DNA of 64,000 nucleotides from Dichotomocladium elegans (lineage: Eukaryota; Mucoromycota; Mucoromycetes; Mucorales; Lichtheimiaceae). Positions 35,163 to 47,560 of the stretch are shown here, in pieces; within the stretch, counting starts at the first letter, position 1; every line of letters begins with the position of its first letter. Position numbers and translations under genes: made by a program. The stretch covers positions 885,501 to 949,500 of the forward strand of contig JAIXMN010000007.1 of NCBI GenBank assembly GCA_025716815.1, read 5' to 3'. The notes under the pieces are model-generated. The model ran no database searches, was not told the origin of the DNA, and saw only the letters and a program-made list of their open reading frames with translations.

Positions 35163-36254
35163 TAAAAGATATGAGTAGATGCGTGGTATATGATATGTAA
35201 TGTATGCGTATGTACGTAAAACGGAGAAAAGAAGATGATGAGAAAAGGAATAGTCTATTTTATTTGTGGATCTCCATTAAATATCAGCTGGGGGGGAGTT
35301 TCTTTTACTATTATATATATATATATATTATACCAATTTATACAGATACAATGATCGCCGGCATCGAAAAGCAATCGCAGTAAAATCTTGTGTCTATTTA
35401 TGTCATGCAGACGCATGTCTATGCGTGCTCTTTCGGGTGCTCATGGGCTGGTCAGACGTCCCAGCCCCTGGCGAGAAGACTGTGTATCGTTTATTTTACG
35501 ATTCTCGGGTTCCGGGAAGGGAAGGGACATAGTCAAGGACGCTCGAGCATATGACTGGTCCATTGCCGACGTGACACATGCTTACTCATGGGACGGTACC
35601 CAAGCTCTATCTCCCTTTTTGTCTGTCTGCCTCTTGTTCTCCACTCTTTCTCGTCCTCCTTTCCCGTGTTGGAGAGTAGATATGCAAACTTATGCCTGGT
35701 GTCTCACTGTGAGCATTAATGCTATTGAAAACAGTAGATCATTGCATCGAGCCCTCGGGTGGTATGCTTTAATTTGTGTGACCAAGGTGACAAAAGATAC
35801 CGAACCCGGTGATTCCCGACATTGGGCTTCTACACAGCATTGTTATCTCCAAAAATCGAAATGATAGCCCCGCGATAAACGAAATACCAGCAGAGGTAGG
35901 AGGGAGACTGTTTATATTTATAGTCTGTTATAAACCCGCCTTTTGAAACTTATTTTTTGCCCTAGAGACTGGTTTATGGTTGATGTTCCATGTTGCACCT
36001 GTTAAGTAAGAATGGGATGAGACACTTATGTTATCAGTCGAAGAGGAAGCTTTATCTTCGAAATGCGCAACTTGAAAAAAAAAAATCCGAAATTTTCTAT
36101 GTCCAGTAATATTCCTCCAGGGTACGAGATCCCCTTGTCAAAAATACCAAGCTGTGTAACAACAGATTATCAACATTACACATAATGCCAAAAATGTTAA
36201 TGCATTGCAGCGAATGGCGAGGCACATGGACAAAATGCAGCCTTGTCCTTTTCC

Positions 36255-36313
<59 letters not shown>

Positions 36314-36563
36314 TGATCTGGACAAGATATACACGTAGCAAGGCAAATTACCGATATTGTTTCTTGCCCAATGATGTGCCAAATTTGGAAATAAAACCAA
36401 TGCTTTCCTCGCTGTCTCTTTGGCAGCATTATCATCGTTTATCAGACGACCAGTTAGGTTCTGGAAGAGTCTGCCCTCTTTGTCTTTGGGTGCCGTTGTC
36501 AGCCACAATTGTACAATCTCAACGTATCGGGATAGTCCCCGAGAGCATCCGTCAAGCATGCCG

Positions 36564-36594
<31 letters not shown>

Positions 36595-37649
36595 ACAGAA
36601 CGATGTGTCGCTTACCTTATATAGTAACCGTGAACCGTGCCACAAACGCGTCCTAGATCCGCACGTATGCACCTGGCGAACTAAAAAAAAAAAAAGAAAA
36701 AGACAAGCGTACATGGTTATTTTGCCTAGGCTGAATCCACGATAAACGGGACATCTGATTGTAGGACGAGATGCACCCGCCATTTATTTATACATTTTTT
36801 CTTCTTCTTCCAGGAGCATATGCGCCTCCAAACTATGTTCACTGAACGATTGACCATGGCGGACCACTAGATGTAAACGACTGAAAAATAAAGGCAGCTG
36901 CAGACAAGCAAGGTCAAGAACCGTGATATCTATGTAACAAAAGGAGTGGCGAGGGGAAGCACACCGCTTACGGGACAGTGAAGCAAGCGGGGGCCTTGTG
37001 GAGAAGATCGGCCTAGGCACGAAGGAGAGCGCATCCTAGATACTCGGTGTACATGGATTGGTTGAAGCCCTTATATACCGGTTATGATGGATATGATAAA
37101 AAATGGAGAAATTGATTCACCATTCCTTTTATATCCAAAGCAAGTGATCTATTGGATTTTTCCCGGCTATTCATCATTGTGTCTCGCCATCATGTTTGTT
37201 TGTTTATTTGCTGCCAGCCGCCACTGGCTACGTCGTCGGTTATCCTGACATCAAGAGAGGCATCGAGATCACTGAGCTCCTCAAAACGCATCATTATCAG
37301 CAGCGAGGGAAGTGACCTTTGTGCTTCAATGACTTCTTGTTACCTGCTTTGTTAATACGAACATTGTCAACCACCATGTTCGCACCCCACAAACAAAGGT
37401 TTTCCTCCATTGGTGACGATAGACGGGAGTTCCAGCGCAGGAAGGTCTTCATCGTGAAATACTATACTGTACTGTACTCGGGATGGTATTTCACTCAGCA
37501 GTAGTATATGCTTGATGAAGGCAGAAACTACTGTACCTGAGGAATTTTTTCGCTGGCAACCTGTTGGGATTTAAACACGAAATTTTATTTTGGAAAATGT
37601 GGCTGATGCCGAATTTGATGACAACAGGCTAATTGCTCTTGTTCTTACG
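35163..37649. other. Long intergenic region with microsatellites
   Basis: No gene could be supported over 2.5 kb. The longest ORF (35388-35864, 158 aa) has no recognisable motif and low-complexity flanks. It contains TA repeats (35313-35330), a compound (TA)n(TG)n tract (36258-36312) and a (CT)n run (36562-36591). The right end abuts the left inverted arm at about 37650. Confidence 0.5.
36258..36312. repeat. Compound (TA)n-(TG)n microsatellite
   Basis: About 26 bp of alternating TA run directly into about 28 bp of alternating TG. Confidence 0.95.
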
Positions 37650-37815
37650 TCTTGCACTACTTTATTTTCAAAAATAAATGTCGTGCAAAATAAAATATAA
37701 ATTTGTCGTACCAATAGGTAAAGAGATTTCGCATCCATGGATTAAAACCTGTTAGTCAACAGAAAAAACACTACTCCTCCATACGCTTTAACTTACACTC
37801 AAGGGCCCCGAAGGA

Positions 37816-37855
37816 CCCAGGAGTTATCCTGGGTAGTCCCGGCGATAACCGGGAC
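37816..37855 (+). other. Tandem perfect hairpins in the element leader
   Basis: CCCAGGA-GTTA-TCCTGGG (37816-37833) and GTCCCGG-CGATAA-CCGGGAC (37836-37855) are perfect 7-bp stems two bases apart. The reversed copy keeps both hairpins (49012-49029, with one altered outer pair, and 48990-49009). The copy at 49652-49667 keeps the CGATAA loop but has a CCTGG/CCAGG stem, a compensated change. Confidence 0.6.
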
Positions 37856-38195
37856 GAAGAGACAGGAGGAGAGAGCCAGCACACCAGAAGAGACAGGCGG
37901 CGGAGGGAAGGAGCTGAATGGGGCCTGCGGTGGCAGCGAAAAAGAGCGGAAGGAGCGGAAGGAGCGGAAGGGTGTTCAGGAACTCCTCTCTTCCATGGCT
38001 CATCAAGCACGGGTACGATTGGTTAATCTATAAAGGACAGTGGATGTTAGTTGCAATAAAATAATTTGGTATTATAGCGATCATACCGGATAAGACCATG
38101 GAAGAGAAGGTCGGGATGAAGTCGATGGAGAAAGGAGATTTCTCAGTTGTCCATTATTTATAGGAAATCAAGGAGGAGAAGAAGAAATTTCTTTG

Positions 38196-38372
38196 TGTTG
38201 AACGATGCTGCAGTAAATACAGCGGCGGGCCATGATTTTCATCACTCGCTGATCCTTTAATCGGTACAGAAGCTTGGAAACGTCCTGTTATTGCATTCGG
38301 ATAGTACTTGCATAAGTTCTTTGTGATGAACGATGCTGCAGAAAATACAGCGGCGGGTCACATGCTCTTTTC
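38196..38372 (+). repeat. Direct repeat of about 45 bp within the left arm
   Basis: GAACGATGCTGCAGTAAATA followed by CAGCGGCGGG appears at about 38200 and again, with small changes, at about 38328. The right arm holds only one copy (about 48767-48797), so the duplication arose after, or was lost since, the arm duplication. Confidence 0.7.
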
Positions 38373-38545
38373 ATCGACGATTTCCATCATTTATCGATAC
38401 TGTTTATTTTGGTTTTTTTAGCCCTAGGCGGTTCGCATAGCGTATTTCAGCATTTGACATACCATCCGTGGTGCTGTTAGAAACGAAATTGTATTGGGCG
38501 TATTCAGAGGTCGGTTTGATAAGAATTGGATGTGCATTTCTGTTA

Positions 38546-38699
38546 TAGTGGCCGCCTGTTATAGTGATACCCTCGGTTCCAGGAAATCGCATTACTATAA
38601 TGAATTGGAATAAGCCTTACCTGGTAATTTTGTTCTGTAAAGTGTATCGCTACAATGAATTATCATTGTAATGAATATCACTATGAGGAGTGGCCACTG
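38546..38699. mobile_element. MITE copy in left arm
   Basis: Inverted ends TAGTGGCCGCCTGTTATAGT and, on the other side, the complement of CAGTGGCCACTCCTCATAGT, with TA next to both ends. The same family as the element at 12244-12415. Confidence 0.75.
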
Positions 38700-38742
38700 T
38701 ACATAATTGATTTCCCGTTAATCCTACCATCTAAGTGCTTAT

Positions 38743-39590
38743 ATGAGACTAGTCAAATATGAAAGAGCAGATAATATGTACTTTCGCAAAGAAAACCGCT
38801 TGTTTACTCTCACTCGCTCTTTTTCTTTGATACACTCGTTTCATCGACAACCTACCGTACTTATGAAAGTTCATCGACCTGCAAATTACGAAGGCGCCAC
38901 GATGGTTGTTGCTTACACCAATAACGTTCAAATGCGATTCGGCCAACACTTTCGGCGGGCTATCAATGTCTTGCTGGATATTCGACAGCGGAAAGAGGAG
39001 CCTGAATAGTAGCTGGGGGCCAAGGTCTAGACGCGACACAAATCAGTCAACGGATCCGAGAGACAATCATTACACCCGCAACAACATTTAAGCAGATTGT
39101 AGCTCGTCGAAACGTATCCAGAGACGACATCCCAGACGACCCAGCTTATTTCAGGAAGCTTTCGACGCCATCCGGCCAATTTTCAATGCTTACACCAGTA
39201 CCCACGCCTTTGACAACGATAGCATCTACTACGATGCAAAGGCTCATCCAATCCAACATATCGCAGCCTTTTACGAGCTCGCTCTCCTTTTTGAGCGACT
39301 TTAGTTCCCTGCATTTGCCTGTTTCCCTCTTCGTCGGTCATGGTCTCCGTCATACATAATGATTGACGCAAAAATCATATGGCAAAACATTCTGGGTCGC
39401 TCATGGGCCAAAAAAGTTCCTTATCCTGGCGGATGGGATGAGGTCATCGATGTCCATTCGAAAGCTCTCAAGCCTGCAGATAATGGAGTATTTCGATTTC
39501 GTGGTACACTTGAAACGGATGGCGTAGGAGTTTCCATTATCAAGAAGAGAAGTGACAAGGACGCACCCCCCCAAGAATAAGTGCAGCTCG
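38743..39590 (+). pseudogene. Fanzor/TnpB-like remnant F2 (N-terminal and pre-RuvC parts)
   Basis: A first frame (38743-39009) reads MVVAYTNNVQMRFGQHFRRA and VLLDIRQRKEEPE. After frameshifts the blocks RNVSRDDIPDDPA and FERL appear. A last open frame (about 39303-39580) gives CFPLRRSWSPSYIMIDAKII, LGRSWAKK, then FRGTLETDGVGVSIIKKR. The order of an FPLRRSW...IDxK block followed by a TDGVGVSI strand is what I recall from Fanzor-type proteins of Mucoromycota. The frame breaks before the DPG motif of RuvC-I, where the transposase remnant begins. Confidence 0.65.
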
Positions 39591-39599
39591 AAGGTGGAG

Positions 39600-40990
39600 G
39601 AGCAGTCGGATCCCAGTTGTTCCCATTACGGCACTCGACTAAGCACATAAGAGAATGAGAAACGTAACCTTCGAAATCGCTCAGCTTTAAGCTGTTGGAT
39701 GCCTTGCTGATCTGTGTTATCAACGTCTCGCTTTCCAAGAACCTATTGCATTTAACTTTGCCCTTGACCACTGACCAAAACTGCTCAATAGAATTGAGTT
39801 CAGGCGAGTATGGTGGAAAATAAGCATATCGATATCCCCGAGACTCGATGTATTCAGAAATATCCTAAGTCGTATGGATAGGTGCATTATCCATTACCAA
39901 CTAATGACCTTCATATGTTCATACTTATCCATCTCGTCCATTGTTGCCTTAAGGAAGCTGAGATGATGTTCAGTTGCAGTTCCTCTGCTCGCAACTTCAG
40001 ATTGACCTGTCCTCTTCCTTTCTTGATTGGTGGCTGCGGGAGTCTCAAGCTGCATTGAATGATGCCTGATGCTGAGATTGCTCCCACGATTGTGGCTGTC
40101 TTTGGTACTGTAACCACTGCAGGGGTCCCTTTCCTGGACCACACCATGCTGCATTTCATGTTAATATGGAATCCAGACTCATCAAAGAAAAAACGCAGCT
40201 TTTGAAGTCGATGTTGGTCCTATCCCACCTGCATACTCGGTCAAGGCGCTCTTGGATCTTCGCAGCATTATTTCTGCTATAGGCTGAAACCGAACCATTT
40301 TCAATGACAAGTTGCATACGTTTTCACAAATCGATGGAGCGTCGTTTTAGATGCTTTGAGACCCTCAAATCGTTGGAGCAGCTACTCTAGAACAATGGAT
40401 GGGTCTTCATCAACACATTCTAAAAGAATGGGCTTATGCTCTTCATTGAGAATACGCGAACGGTCCCCCCGTGTTAGGTTTCTTAAAGATGCTGTCAGGG
40501 CCCTTTTTGTACTGCAATGCCCATCGCTGGACTGAACGAATATGGAGACCTAGCAGATGACGCACTCAAGATCTTCTCAAACATCCGTTTGAAAAATCTG
40601 ACCTTGTCTTGGTCAGTTTATGCTGTGTAACTGCGCTTGATCCCAGCTTCTTTCATCCGAATGTCTGTATCCTTTCGCTGGGGAATGTGTGTGAGAGTAA
40701 ACTCAGAGTTATCTTTGCACGATATGCTACACAGATATTCAGTGTAAGAACAAACGGATTGAAGTGAGTACATTTCCTCATCAGCGACATGACCTTGGCC
40801 ATCGTTGTAAAATAATAGATTGCTCATTTCAAAATGTAAAAGTTTATAAAGAGAAAGAGTCATAAGGATGAGATGGATTTGCGACATCTTTCCGTGTATG
40901 TATGCGACTTTTGCTTTGTCATCACTCGTAAAGATTTCCGGACAAAAATGCGATTTGTATTTTTGCAATCCTGCGACTTCAGAACTGGCA
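39600..40990 (-). pseudogene. Degenerate IS630/Tc1-mariner-like transposase, copy C
   Basis: From its 5' side (about 40830) downward: MSNLLFYNDGQGHVADEEMY, CKDNSEFTLTHIPQRKDTDI, KEAGIKRS, then GTPAVVTVPKTATIVGAISA, LVMDNAPIH (second Asp), YSPELNSIEQFWSVVKGKVK (catalytic Glu) and SLKLSDFEGYVSHS. About 34 residues separate Asp and Glu, a DD34E-type spacing. Stops and frameshifts break it into several frames. The ORF converges tail-to-tail on the Fanzor-like remnant. Confidence 0.8.
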
Positions 40991-41228
40991 GAGTGCGACT
41001 TTTGATTTTGAAAAAGAGTGTATAATCGCCCCACCCCAAGTGCATCTTCTATTTATCTGATCCCAAACCTGTCAAAATGCGGAAAATTGTATCTAATCAA
41101 CCTGCCACGGATCCATCAACGGGAGACAAACATTGTCCAGCGAATATGAGAGTTTAATATCGGGCGTAGCGAGGGAAGGTTGGGAGAAAGTAAATTCCAG
41201 TAGGATCTGTAAAGGAGAGAATTTTAAT

Positions 41229-44200
41229 TTATACTCGGGTAGCCAGGATCTCGTTTTTGGAGTCTTGCAGTTCAGCAGTATCGATCTCTCGGAATCCACC
41301 CGTCGCGCTTGCATTCTTCTCAGAGAACACTTGCTCGCTTCGATCCAGCAGCTTCTCCAGATCCTCATCTGAAATCATCTTATCTCCCTGGGACACAATC
41401 TGTACCTGTTCACCGTCTTCCGAAGCCAGAATTTCAGCGAGTTCACGAAGCGTGTTATCCTGCTCCTTCCTCGCCGACGGCGTCACAGGCGACTTGAATT
41501 TGCCCTTGGAAATCACGAGTTTTTCGAGACGTCGCTTCGCAGTAGCACGATCTAGCATCTTGGCTTCCACAGTGTTGGCTGCCACGAAGCGGTATATCAA
41601 AACAGGACGCGTCTGCCCAATCCGATGGACTCGATCCTGCGCCTGAAGATCCATTTGTGGATTCTGTCGAGATCGCCTGCATTAGCAAGATCTCGTTTCT
41701 CAAATTCATCTTTCTCTTATTTACCCAATCACTGTCAAAGATCACGACCGTATCTGCGGAGGTTAAGTTGATGCCAAGGCCACCCGCACGAGTGGACAGA
41801 AGAAAGAGCTTATAAGCACTCTCGGGTTTGTTGAAATCTTCAATCTGCTGTCTGCGCGACTCTTGCGACACACCGCCATCCAATCGACAGATAGGCCAGC
41901 CTTTGATACCCGTTGCCCAATCTTCGAGGATATCAAGCATCTTTGTCATTTGCGAAAACACAAGCACCTTGTGCCCGCGCGCAAACAGCTCCGTGAGTAG
42001 TTTATCCAGCAACAGAACCTTGCCGGATTGGTTTGCAAGCTGTTCGTTCAACACCGGTGCATTGGTCTTGGGATCAATGGGCCAATCAAACAAGTAAGGA
42101 TGGTTACACACTTTGCGGAGCTGCATGACAATATTCTGCAAATGGAGACCGTTGACCTGCTTGACTGGAGGAAACAAATCATATAAGAAACTGATCATTC
42201 TCACTCTCCACATATTACTTACTCGCTGCAGTCATTTGCTGCTTCTCGTGGTTAACTACTTCATTTGCCGGTGTTTGGTTCTCATCCGCTGCCTGTTCCA
42301 GTTCTTTGAAATATTGTCGATCAGACTTCTCTTTATAGTCAACCGTTGTCTTTGTCGTTCGCTGATTTTTCCGCTGTTGTTGTTCCATCTCCTCACTTTC
42401 ATCCTTCGTAGAGCTTGGTTCTGCCTGAGGTTGTTGCTGGCCATTGCTAAGTACATTCGTCTTACGTTTGATCAGATAATCTCGAATGTCGCGCTTTAAT
42501 ATAGCATCATAAAGATTCTTTTGGGATCGTGTCAGTGGTGCATAAAGCAAGTACTCTTTTTTCTTCGGTAGAGAGTGTTCGACTAAAGATGAATCAGAAA
42601 TGGGTTGGCCTTAAAAAAGTAGGCTTACCGTCCGATTTCAGTCGCCGCAGAAGGAATGGCCGAAGAATGGAATGGAGGCTTGATATGATACGGTCTTCCT
42701 CTTCCTCCCGCATGATCCGATCTTGTCCACTCTTTTGGTTGATATCAGAAAAATCAAACCTATGTGGATCATTTAGAGAGACTGTTCTCGTTGATATCAA
42801 TAAAAGCAGTCATCGTACCATGACTGGAACATATCCAGATCGTCAAAAATATCGGGAAGTAAAAAGTTGAGCAAGCTCCACAGCTCAGCAAGGTTGTTTT
42901 GGAGCGGTGTACCGGTCAGCAGCAGTCGATTTGCACTGGAATAGGACTTGAGCTCCTTGATAAGCTTACAATTGAGGTTTTTAAGACGATGACCTTCGTC
43001 GACTACAATGTACTTCCAATTGTATCGCTGGAGATGCTTGCGGTCATTCATCACGATCTCGTAACTGGTCACGATAATTGGAAAATCAAATGTTGTTTCC
43101 TTCTTTTTTTGCATCTTCCGATTAACCATATGTTGGCGCTCCTCCTTTAATCCATGATATAGAAGCACATTGATGGACGGTGTAAATCTATCAAGATGTG
43201 CCCATTATCAGTGGTTCGCAAGGACATATGCATAGTTAAAATGGTGGTCCACTACCTCTTAAACTCGTTCACCCAATTGGCCAACGTCGACAGGGGTGTA
43301 ACTATTAGGTACGGTCCGGACACATTCATAGCTTTCAGATGGGCGATGAAGCTGATGGTTTGGAGCGTCTACAGATATAAGCGATTATTGAGACGACCTA
43401 TTCAGGGACCCCAGATGGAACTCACCTTTCCAAGACCCATTTCGTCTGCAAGAATACCGTTGAGACCATTTTCCCACAAACTTATAAGCCATTCGACACC
43501 TGCCAGCTGGTAGTCGCGGAGGACACCGCCCGTCACGAGCGATGGCTGGCGCGCAGAAATTGCAGGCTTGACCTTATCCACCGCTCCTGTATCCTTTTCA
43601 TTATCTTCCTGAAAAGCTTTGCCAACATTGTCATCTGACTGCTTGCGTCTCTTGACATCCTGTGGGAAAGATTATTAGTATAAAGCCTTGGAAGGACTGT
43701 ACTCTTACAAATAAATAGGCGTTACCTCCTCATTCAAATAGTCGTCCAGTCGATAGTTTGCATCGTTCACCTTGCGCTTACGAGGGCGGCCCCTTCCACG
43801 CTTCCCGGTCACGGAAGGCTCGACCGGAGCCGCTGGGGCTTGTTGAGGTGTGATTACTGGCACAGCTGCCATCTTTTCACGCGCCTCTTCTTGTTGTTTC
43901 GCCAATTTCTTTCCAAGAATCGTGGCATAAGCAGATGACCGTTCCAGCAAAAAGTGAAGGCGTTTCATGCGCTGCTGTTTGACAGTATTGTCAAACTGTG
44001 CTTCTGCCTGAAATGTATATATATTGCTAGATCAGCAAGAGTTCTACCATCAACAATATGATTCCTTCTTTCTTACCTCGTCTTCCATCCGCTGCTCGTC
44101 TTCCTTTTGGGTACTCGCTGCCATTTTCGCCTCTTCTTCGATCATAGTTTGTGTCACACTCACATCAGCTTGTTCATAGTCCTTTGAATCCGCCGTGGAA

Positions 44201-44445
44201 TTAACCTCGTCAAGATCGCTGACGGTGGCCGGTGTAGACTGTGCTGTCTGCACGGTAGAGTCCTTCAAGGTGGAAACAAAATGTGTCCACGTGTATTACC
44301 TTGTCAGAAATCCCCAACGAGAACTAGATAGTATGAATCAAGTGAACGGTACCTGTGACGCAGCTGTCAATGGGGAATCGCTGTCCCTGTCAGAGGAATT
44401 GGCAGAGACAGTGGAGTTTGAGTTCAAAGAGTTGGGTGTTGTCAT
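41229..44445 (-). CDS. SNF2-family chromatin remodeller of the HELLS/LSH/DDM1 (Irc5, MUS-30) type
   Basis: Ten exons on the minus strand join in phase to 880 aa: 44445-44353, 44262-44077, 44007-43726, 43659-43426, 43368-43256, 43187-42819, 42759-42629, 42582-42223, 42164-41725 and 41663-41229. The N-terminus is acidic and coiled-coil-like, then an AT-hook-like basic stretch ([12 protein letters not shown]). Helicase motifs: [12 protein letters not shown] (Q), [15 protein letters not shown] (I, across an exon junction), [10 protein letters not shown] (II, the DEGH variant of the Lsh/DDM1 branch), [11 protein letters not shown] (III), [15 protein letters not shown] (IV), [16 protein letters not shown] (V) and [15 protein letters not shown] (VI). 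This branch remodels nucleosomes and supports DNA methylation, transposon silencing and recombination. Both sides are inverted transposon arms. Confidence 0.93.
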
Positions 44446-44791
44446 TATTGGAAGAGGAAGTGTCAAGGAACCCGCAGCAGACACGCTCACACTCACTGAC
44501 GCCACAGGAAAAAAAATAGTGAGAGGGGCAAAGTAAAAAGACTCCTCAGAGATATAAAAAAAAAAAGAGCGGAGCCTCTGGTTTGAAACATCACCAAAAA
44601 CACGACACGAGATTTTTCGAAAAAGGTACCTGGAACAAACCTGACATGAATATTACGCGATCGGACATCCCATTTAGTGAATCATGTATAAAGCGAAAGC
44701 ACCAAATCCTCTCCAACATTCGGACTAGACTATTCTATTGCAATATTTATTCAAGAAAAGTCTCTAGCGGTGGGGTGCACGAGGATTGTAG

Positions 44792-46003
44792 TTACTGGTC
44801 AGTAATAATCTTGAGTGCCGATGCATAATACCGATCACCGTCAAACTTGATCGAGTCTACAATCGCTCTCATTTCCTCGACCTCCTTTGGGGTGAGCTGT
44901 ACATTAGAGGCGCCGTAGTTCTCGTCAAGGCGGCTACTTTTGCGCGTGCCGGGGATCACGAAAAAGTCGTCGCCCTGGGCCAGTACCCATGCCAGAACGA
45001 ATTGACTAGGCGAGACGCCTTTTTTCTTTGCCAGGGCAGCAATACGATCAACAATATCAAGGTTCTTCTTGAAACTTTCTCCCTGGAAACGTGGCAAAGC
45101 ACGTCGAAGGTCGTCAGGGGCAAGGTCATCAATTGTCTTTATAGCACCGGTCATGATACCACGGCCGAGTGGTGAGCTAGAAACGTATCATTTCACTTTA
45201 GCCACAGTAAGAAGAGAAAGGAAAATGCCGCTTACTAGCACACAATCTTGACACCGAGCTCCCGTGCAGCCTCAAGCACACCATTCTGCTCAATATCCAA
45301 TGACCAGGGTGAATATTCCATTTCGATGGCGGCGATGGGGTGGACCTTGCAAGCGCGGCGGAGATTTTCGGCGCTGCATTCGGAAAGCCCGAGATAGCGG
45401 ACCTTGCCCTCCTTGACAAGCTCGGCCATGGCCTTGACGGTTTCTTCGATGGGTCTATGGAAAGCATGGGTTCCGTTCAATTTTTTTTCCAATGCAAAAA
45501 GTTATATGCACATACACGTTCTTGTCCACGCGGTGTTGATAATAAAGGTCAATGTAATCAACTCCAAGGCGATCTAAACTCTTTTGACAGGCGGCCCGTA
45601 CATAGTCGGGTTTGCCACACACGCCAAGGTAGGCACCTGTCTTCTCGTCCCGAACGTTCCCAAATTTGGTGCACAGGAAGATCTTGTCGCGGTTCTTCTT
45701 AAGGACCTTACTCAACAGACGCTCGTTGTGTCCATTGCCGTACATATCGGCCGTGTCCCAGAAGACACATCCGATATCAATGGCGTGTTGCAGCACCTTG
45801 ATATTTTCTTCTTCATCCGACGGCCCATAAAAATCGCTCATGCTTTGCAGGTCCATTCAAAAATCCTCGTTAGCCTCAATGTCTTGGGTGGGGGGATGCT
45901 TAAGTTCTCTTTTCCTCTGTGGGATAACTTACCCCATGGCACCAAAGCCTACAGGATGGACGAGATCATCACCAATCTTGCGTGGAGGAATTTTCCAAGT
46001 CAT
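44792..46003 (-). CDS. Aldo/keto reductase (YakC/AKR13-like)
   Basis: Four exons (46003-45933, 45842-45516, 45454-45236, 45176-44792) give 333 aa. I chose the GTATGT donor after exon 2 because it restores [20 protein letters not shown]. The fold begins [19 protein letters not shown] and [12 protein letters not shown]. The catalytic tetrad is visible: Asp and Tyr in [12 protein letters not shown], Lys in FLCTKFGN and His in [13 protein letters not shown]-binding blocks follow ([29 protein letters not shown]). Such enzymes reduce aldehydes and ketones in the cytosol with NADPH; the physiological substrate cannot be inferred. The gene starts head-out toward the right arm, with about 480 bp between. 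Confidence 0.92.
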
Positions 46004-46559
46004 TGTTGCTGAATAACCTGATAGTGGGAAAACGTTTGTTTTATATACCAATTACGACACATTATTTCTTTGGGAGGCTTGGTTTACGCCTAGGGTAGCA
46101 AGACATGTTCGTTTCGATAGATTCTTTATACGGAAATATTTGGCGTCATCCGCTGCGCCTTTTCGGCAATACTGCTGGCCCGAGATAGTGTTGTTTCAGG
46201 AACCATCTTTTTCATGCAAGACATCGCGACATTAAGCGGGAGTGTGCCTAGAATTGCTTGCGAGAACCATTGCGAACGATTCATATCACAAAAGCAGAGA
46301 GTAAGGCTTGCTCTGGGATTTTTTCCCTCCCCTTCTCTCAGGAACCTATGATGACAAGTCTATTCAGAGCTCAGAGAACATCAAGGAACAAGACTGGATA
46401 AATTTTCTATTTTTGTTACAGAAGCTGAGCATTCGCACATGGACACAAATACAGACAAGCCTAGCTGCATGATCAATACTGCCATTATTCAAATACGCGT
46501 GATGGCAGATCGAATGTCACATACATACACGGAAAGATGTCGCACAAAAAAGCTTTCTC

Positions 46560-47560
46560 TTTATACACCTTTACATTCTGATTGAACAATCTACTTTTTA
46601 TACAATGGCCAAGGTCATGTCGTTAATGGGCATGTCTGGCCTGAACATATGGACTATGTCATTGATGAGGAAATGTACTCACTTCAATCCGTTTGTTCTT
46701 ACACTGAATATCTGCGTATCATATCTTGCAAAGATAACTCTGAGCTTACTGCCACGCACATTCCCAACGAAAGGATACAGACGTTCGGATGAAAAATGAA
46801 TGCAACTTGTCATTGAAAATGGCTCAGTTTCAGCCTGTAGACAGGAGTAGCGATGGAAAAATCCAAGAGCGCCTTGACTGGGCGCGCCGATGGGACATGA
46901 CCGTCATCGACTTTAGAAAAAACTGTGTTTTTCTTGATGAGTCTAGATTGCATATTAATATGAAACACAGCATGGCATGATCCAAAAAAGGGACTCCTGC
47001 AGTGGTTACAGTACCAAAGACAAGAGCAAAGACAACCACAATCTTGGGAGCAATTTTAGCATCAGGCATCATTTAAATGTAGCTTGGGACTCCCGCAGCC
47101 ACCAACCAAGAAATGAAAGAGGACAGGTCAATCTGAAGTTGCGAGCAGAGGAATTGTAACTGGACATTATCTCAGCTTCCTTAAGGCAACAATGGACGAG
47201 ATGGATAAGCATGAACATATGAAGGGCCATTATTTGGTAATGGATAACGCACCTATCCATAAGCTCAGACTATCTCTAAATACATCGAGTCTCAAGGATA
47301 TCAATATGCTTACGTATCTTCCACCATCCTCGCCTGAGCTCAATCCTATTGAGCAGTTTTAGTCAGTGGTCAAGAGCAAAGTCAAACGCAACAGGTTCTT
47401 GGTAAACGAGACATTGATGACACGAATCAGCAAAACATCCAATAGCTTAAAGCTGAGCGATTTCGAAGTTTTCGTTTCTCATTGTCATATGTGCTTAGTT
47501 AACTGCCGTAATGGAAACAACTGTGATCCACCTTCGGAGCTGCACCGGTTCTTGGGGATG
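46560..47560 (+). pseudogene. Degenerate IS630/Tc1-mariner-like transposase, copy D
   Basis: Plus-strand fragments give SLQSVCSYTEYLRI-like sequence, NECNLSLKMAQFQPVDRSS, NCVFLDESRLHINMKHSMA (first catalytic Asp), KKGTPAVVTVPKTR-like sequence, MDNAPIHKL (second Asp), ELNPIEQF followed by a stop in place of Trp, then SLKLSDFEVFVSH. The helix-turn-helix region seen in copy F is missing, so this copy has an internal deletion as well as stops. Confidence 0.8.

Larger units (their letters stand above)
37650..41040. mobile_element. Left inverted arm: leader, MITE, Fanzor-like remnant and Tc1/mariner-like remnant
   Basis: This arm is repeated in reverse orientation at 46480-49195. Order from the outside in: leader (37650-38180), a duplicated 45-bp motif, MITE (38546-38699), Fanzor-like remnant on the plus strand (38743-39590), transposase remnant on the minus strand (39600-40990), and outer transposon end near 41030 (TGCGACTTTTGATTTTGAAA). 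Matching segments in the other arm include the ORF starting MRLVKYER and the 62-codon antisense ORF starting MRQSLCMTET, which is nearly identical in both arms. Confidence 0.8.

Noticed and set aside
35388..35864. 158-codon ORF in the long spacer
   Set aside because: No recognisable motif, no neighbouring exon structure and no conserved feature visible; coding status unsupported.
36197..36559. ORF ending in alternating Thr-His and Tyr-Ile
   Set aside because: It runs through the (TG)n and (TA)n microsatellites; the repeats give artificial open frames.
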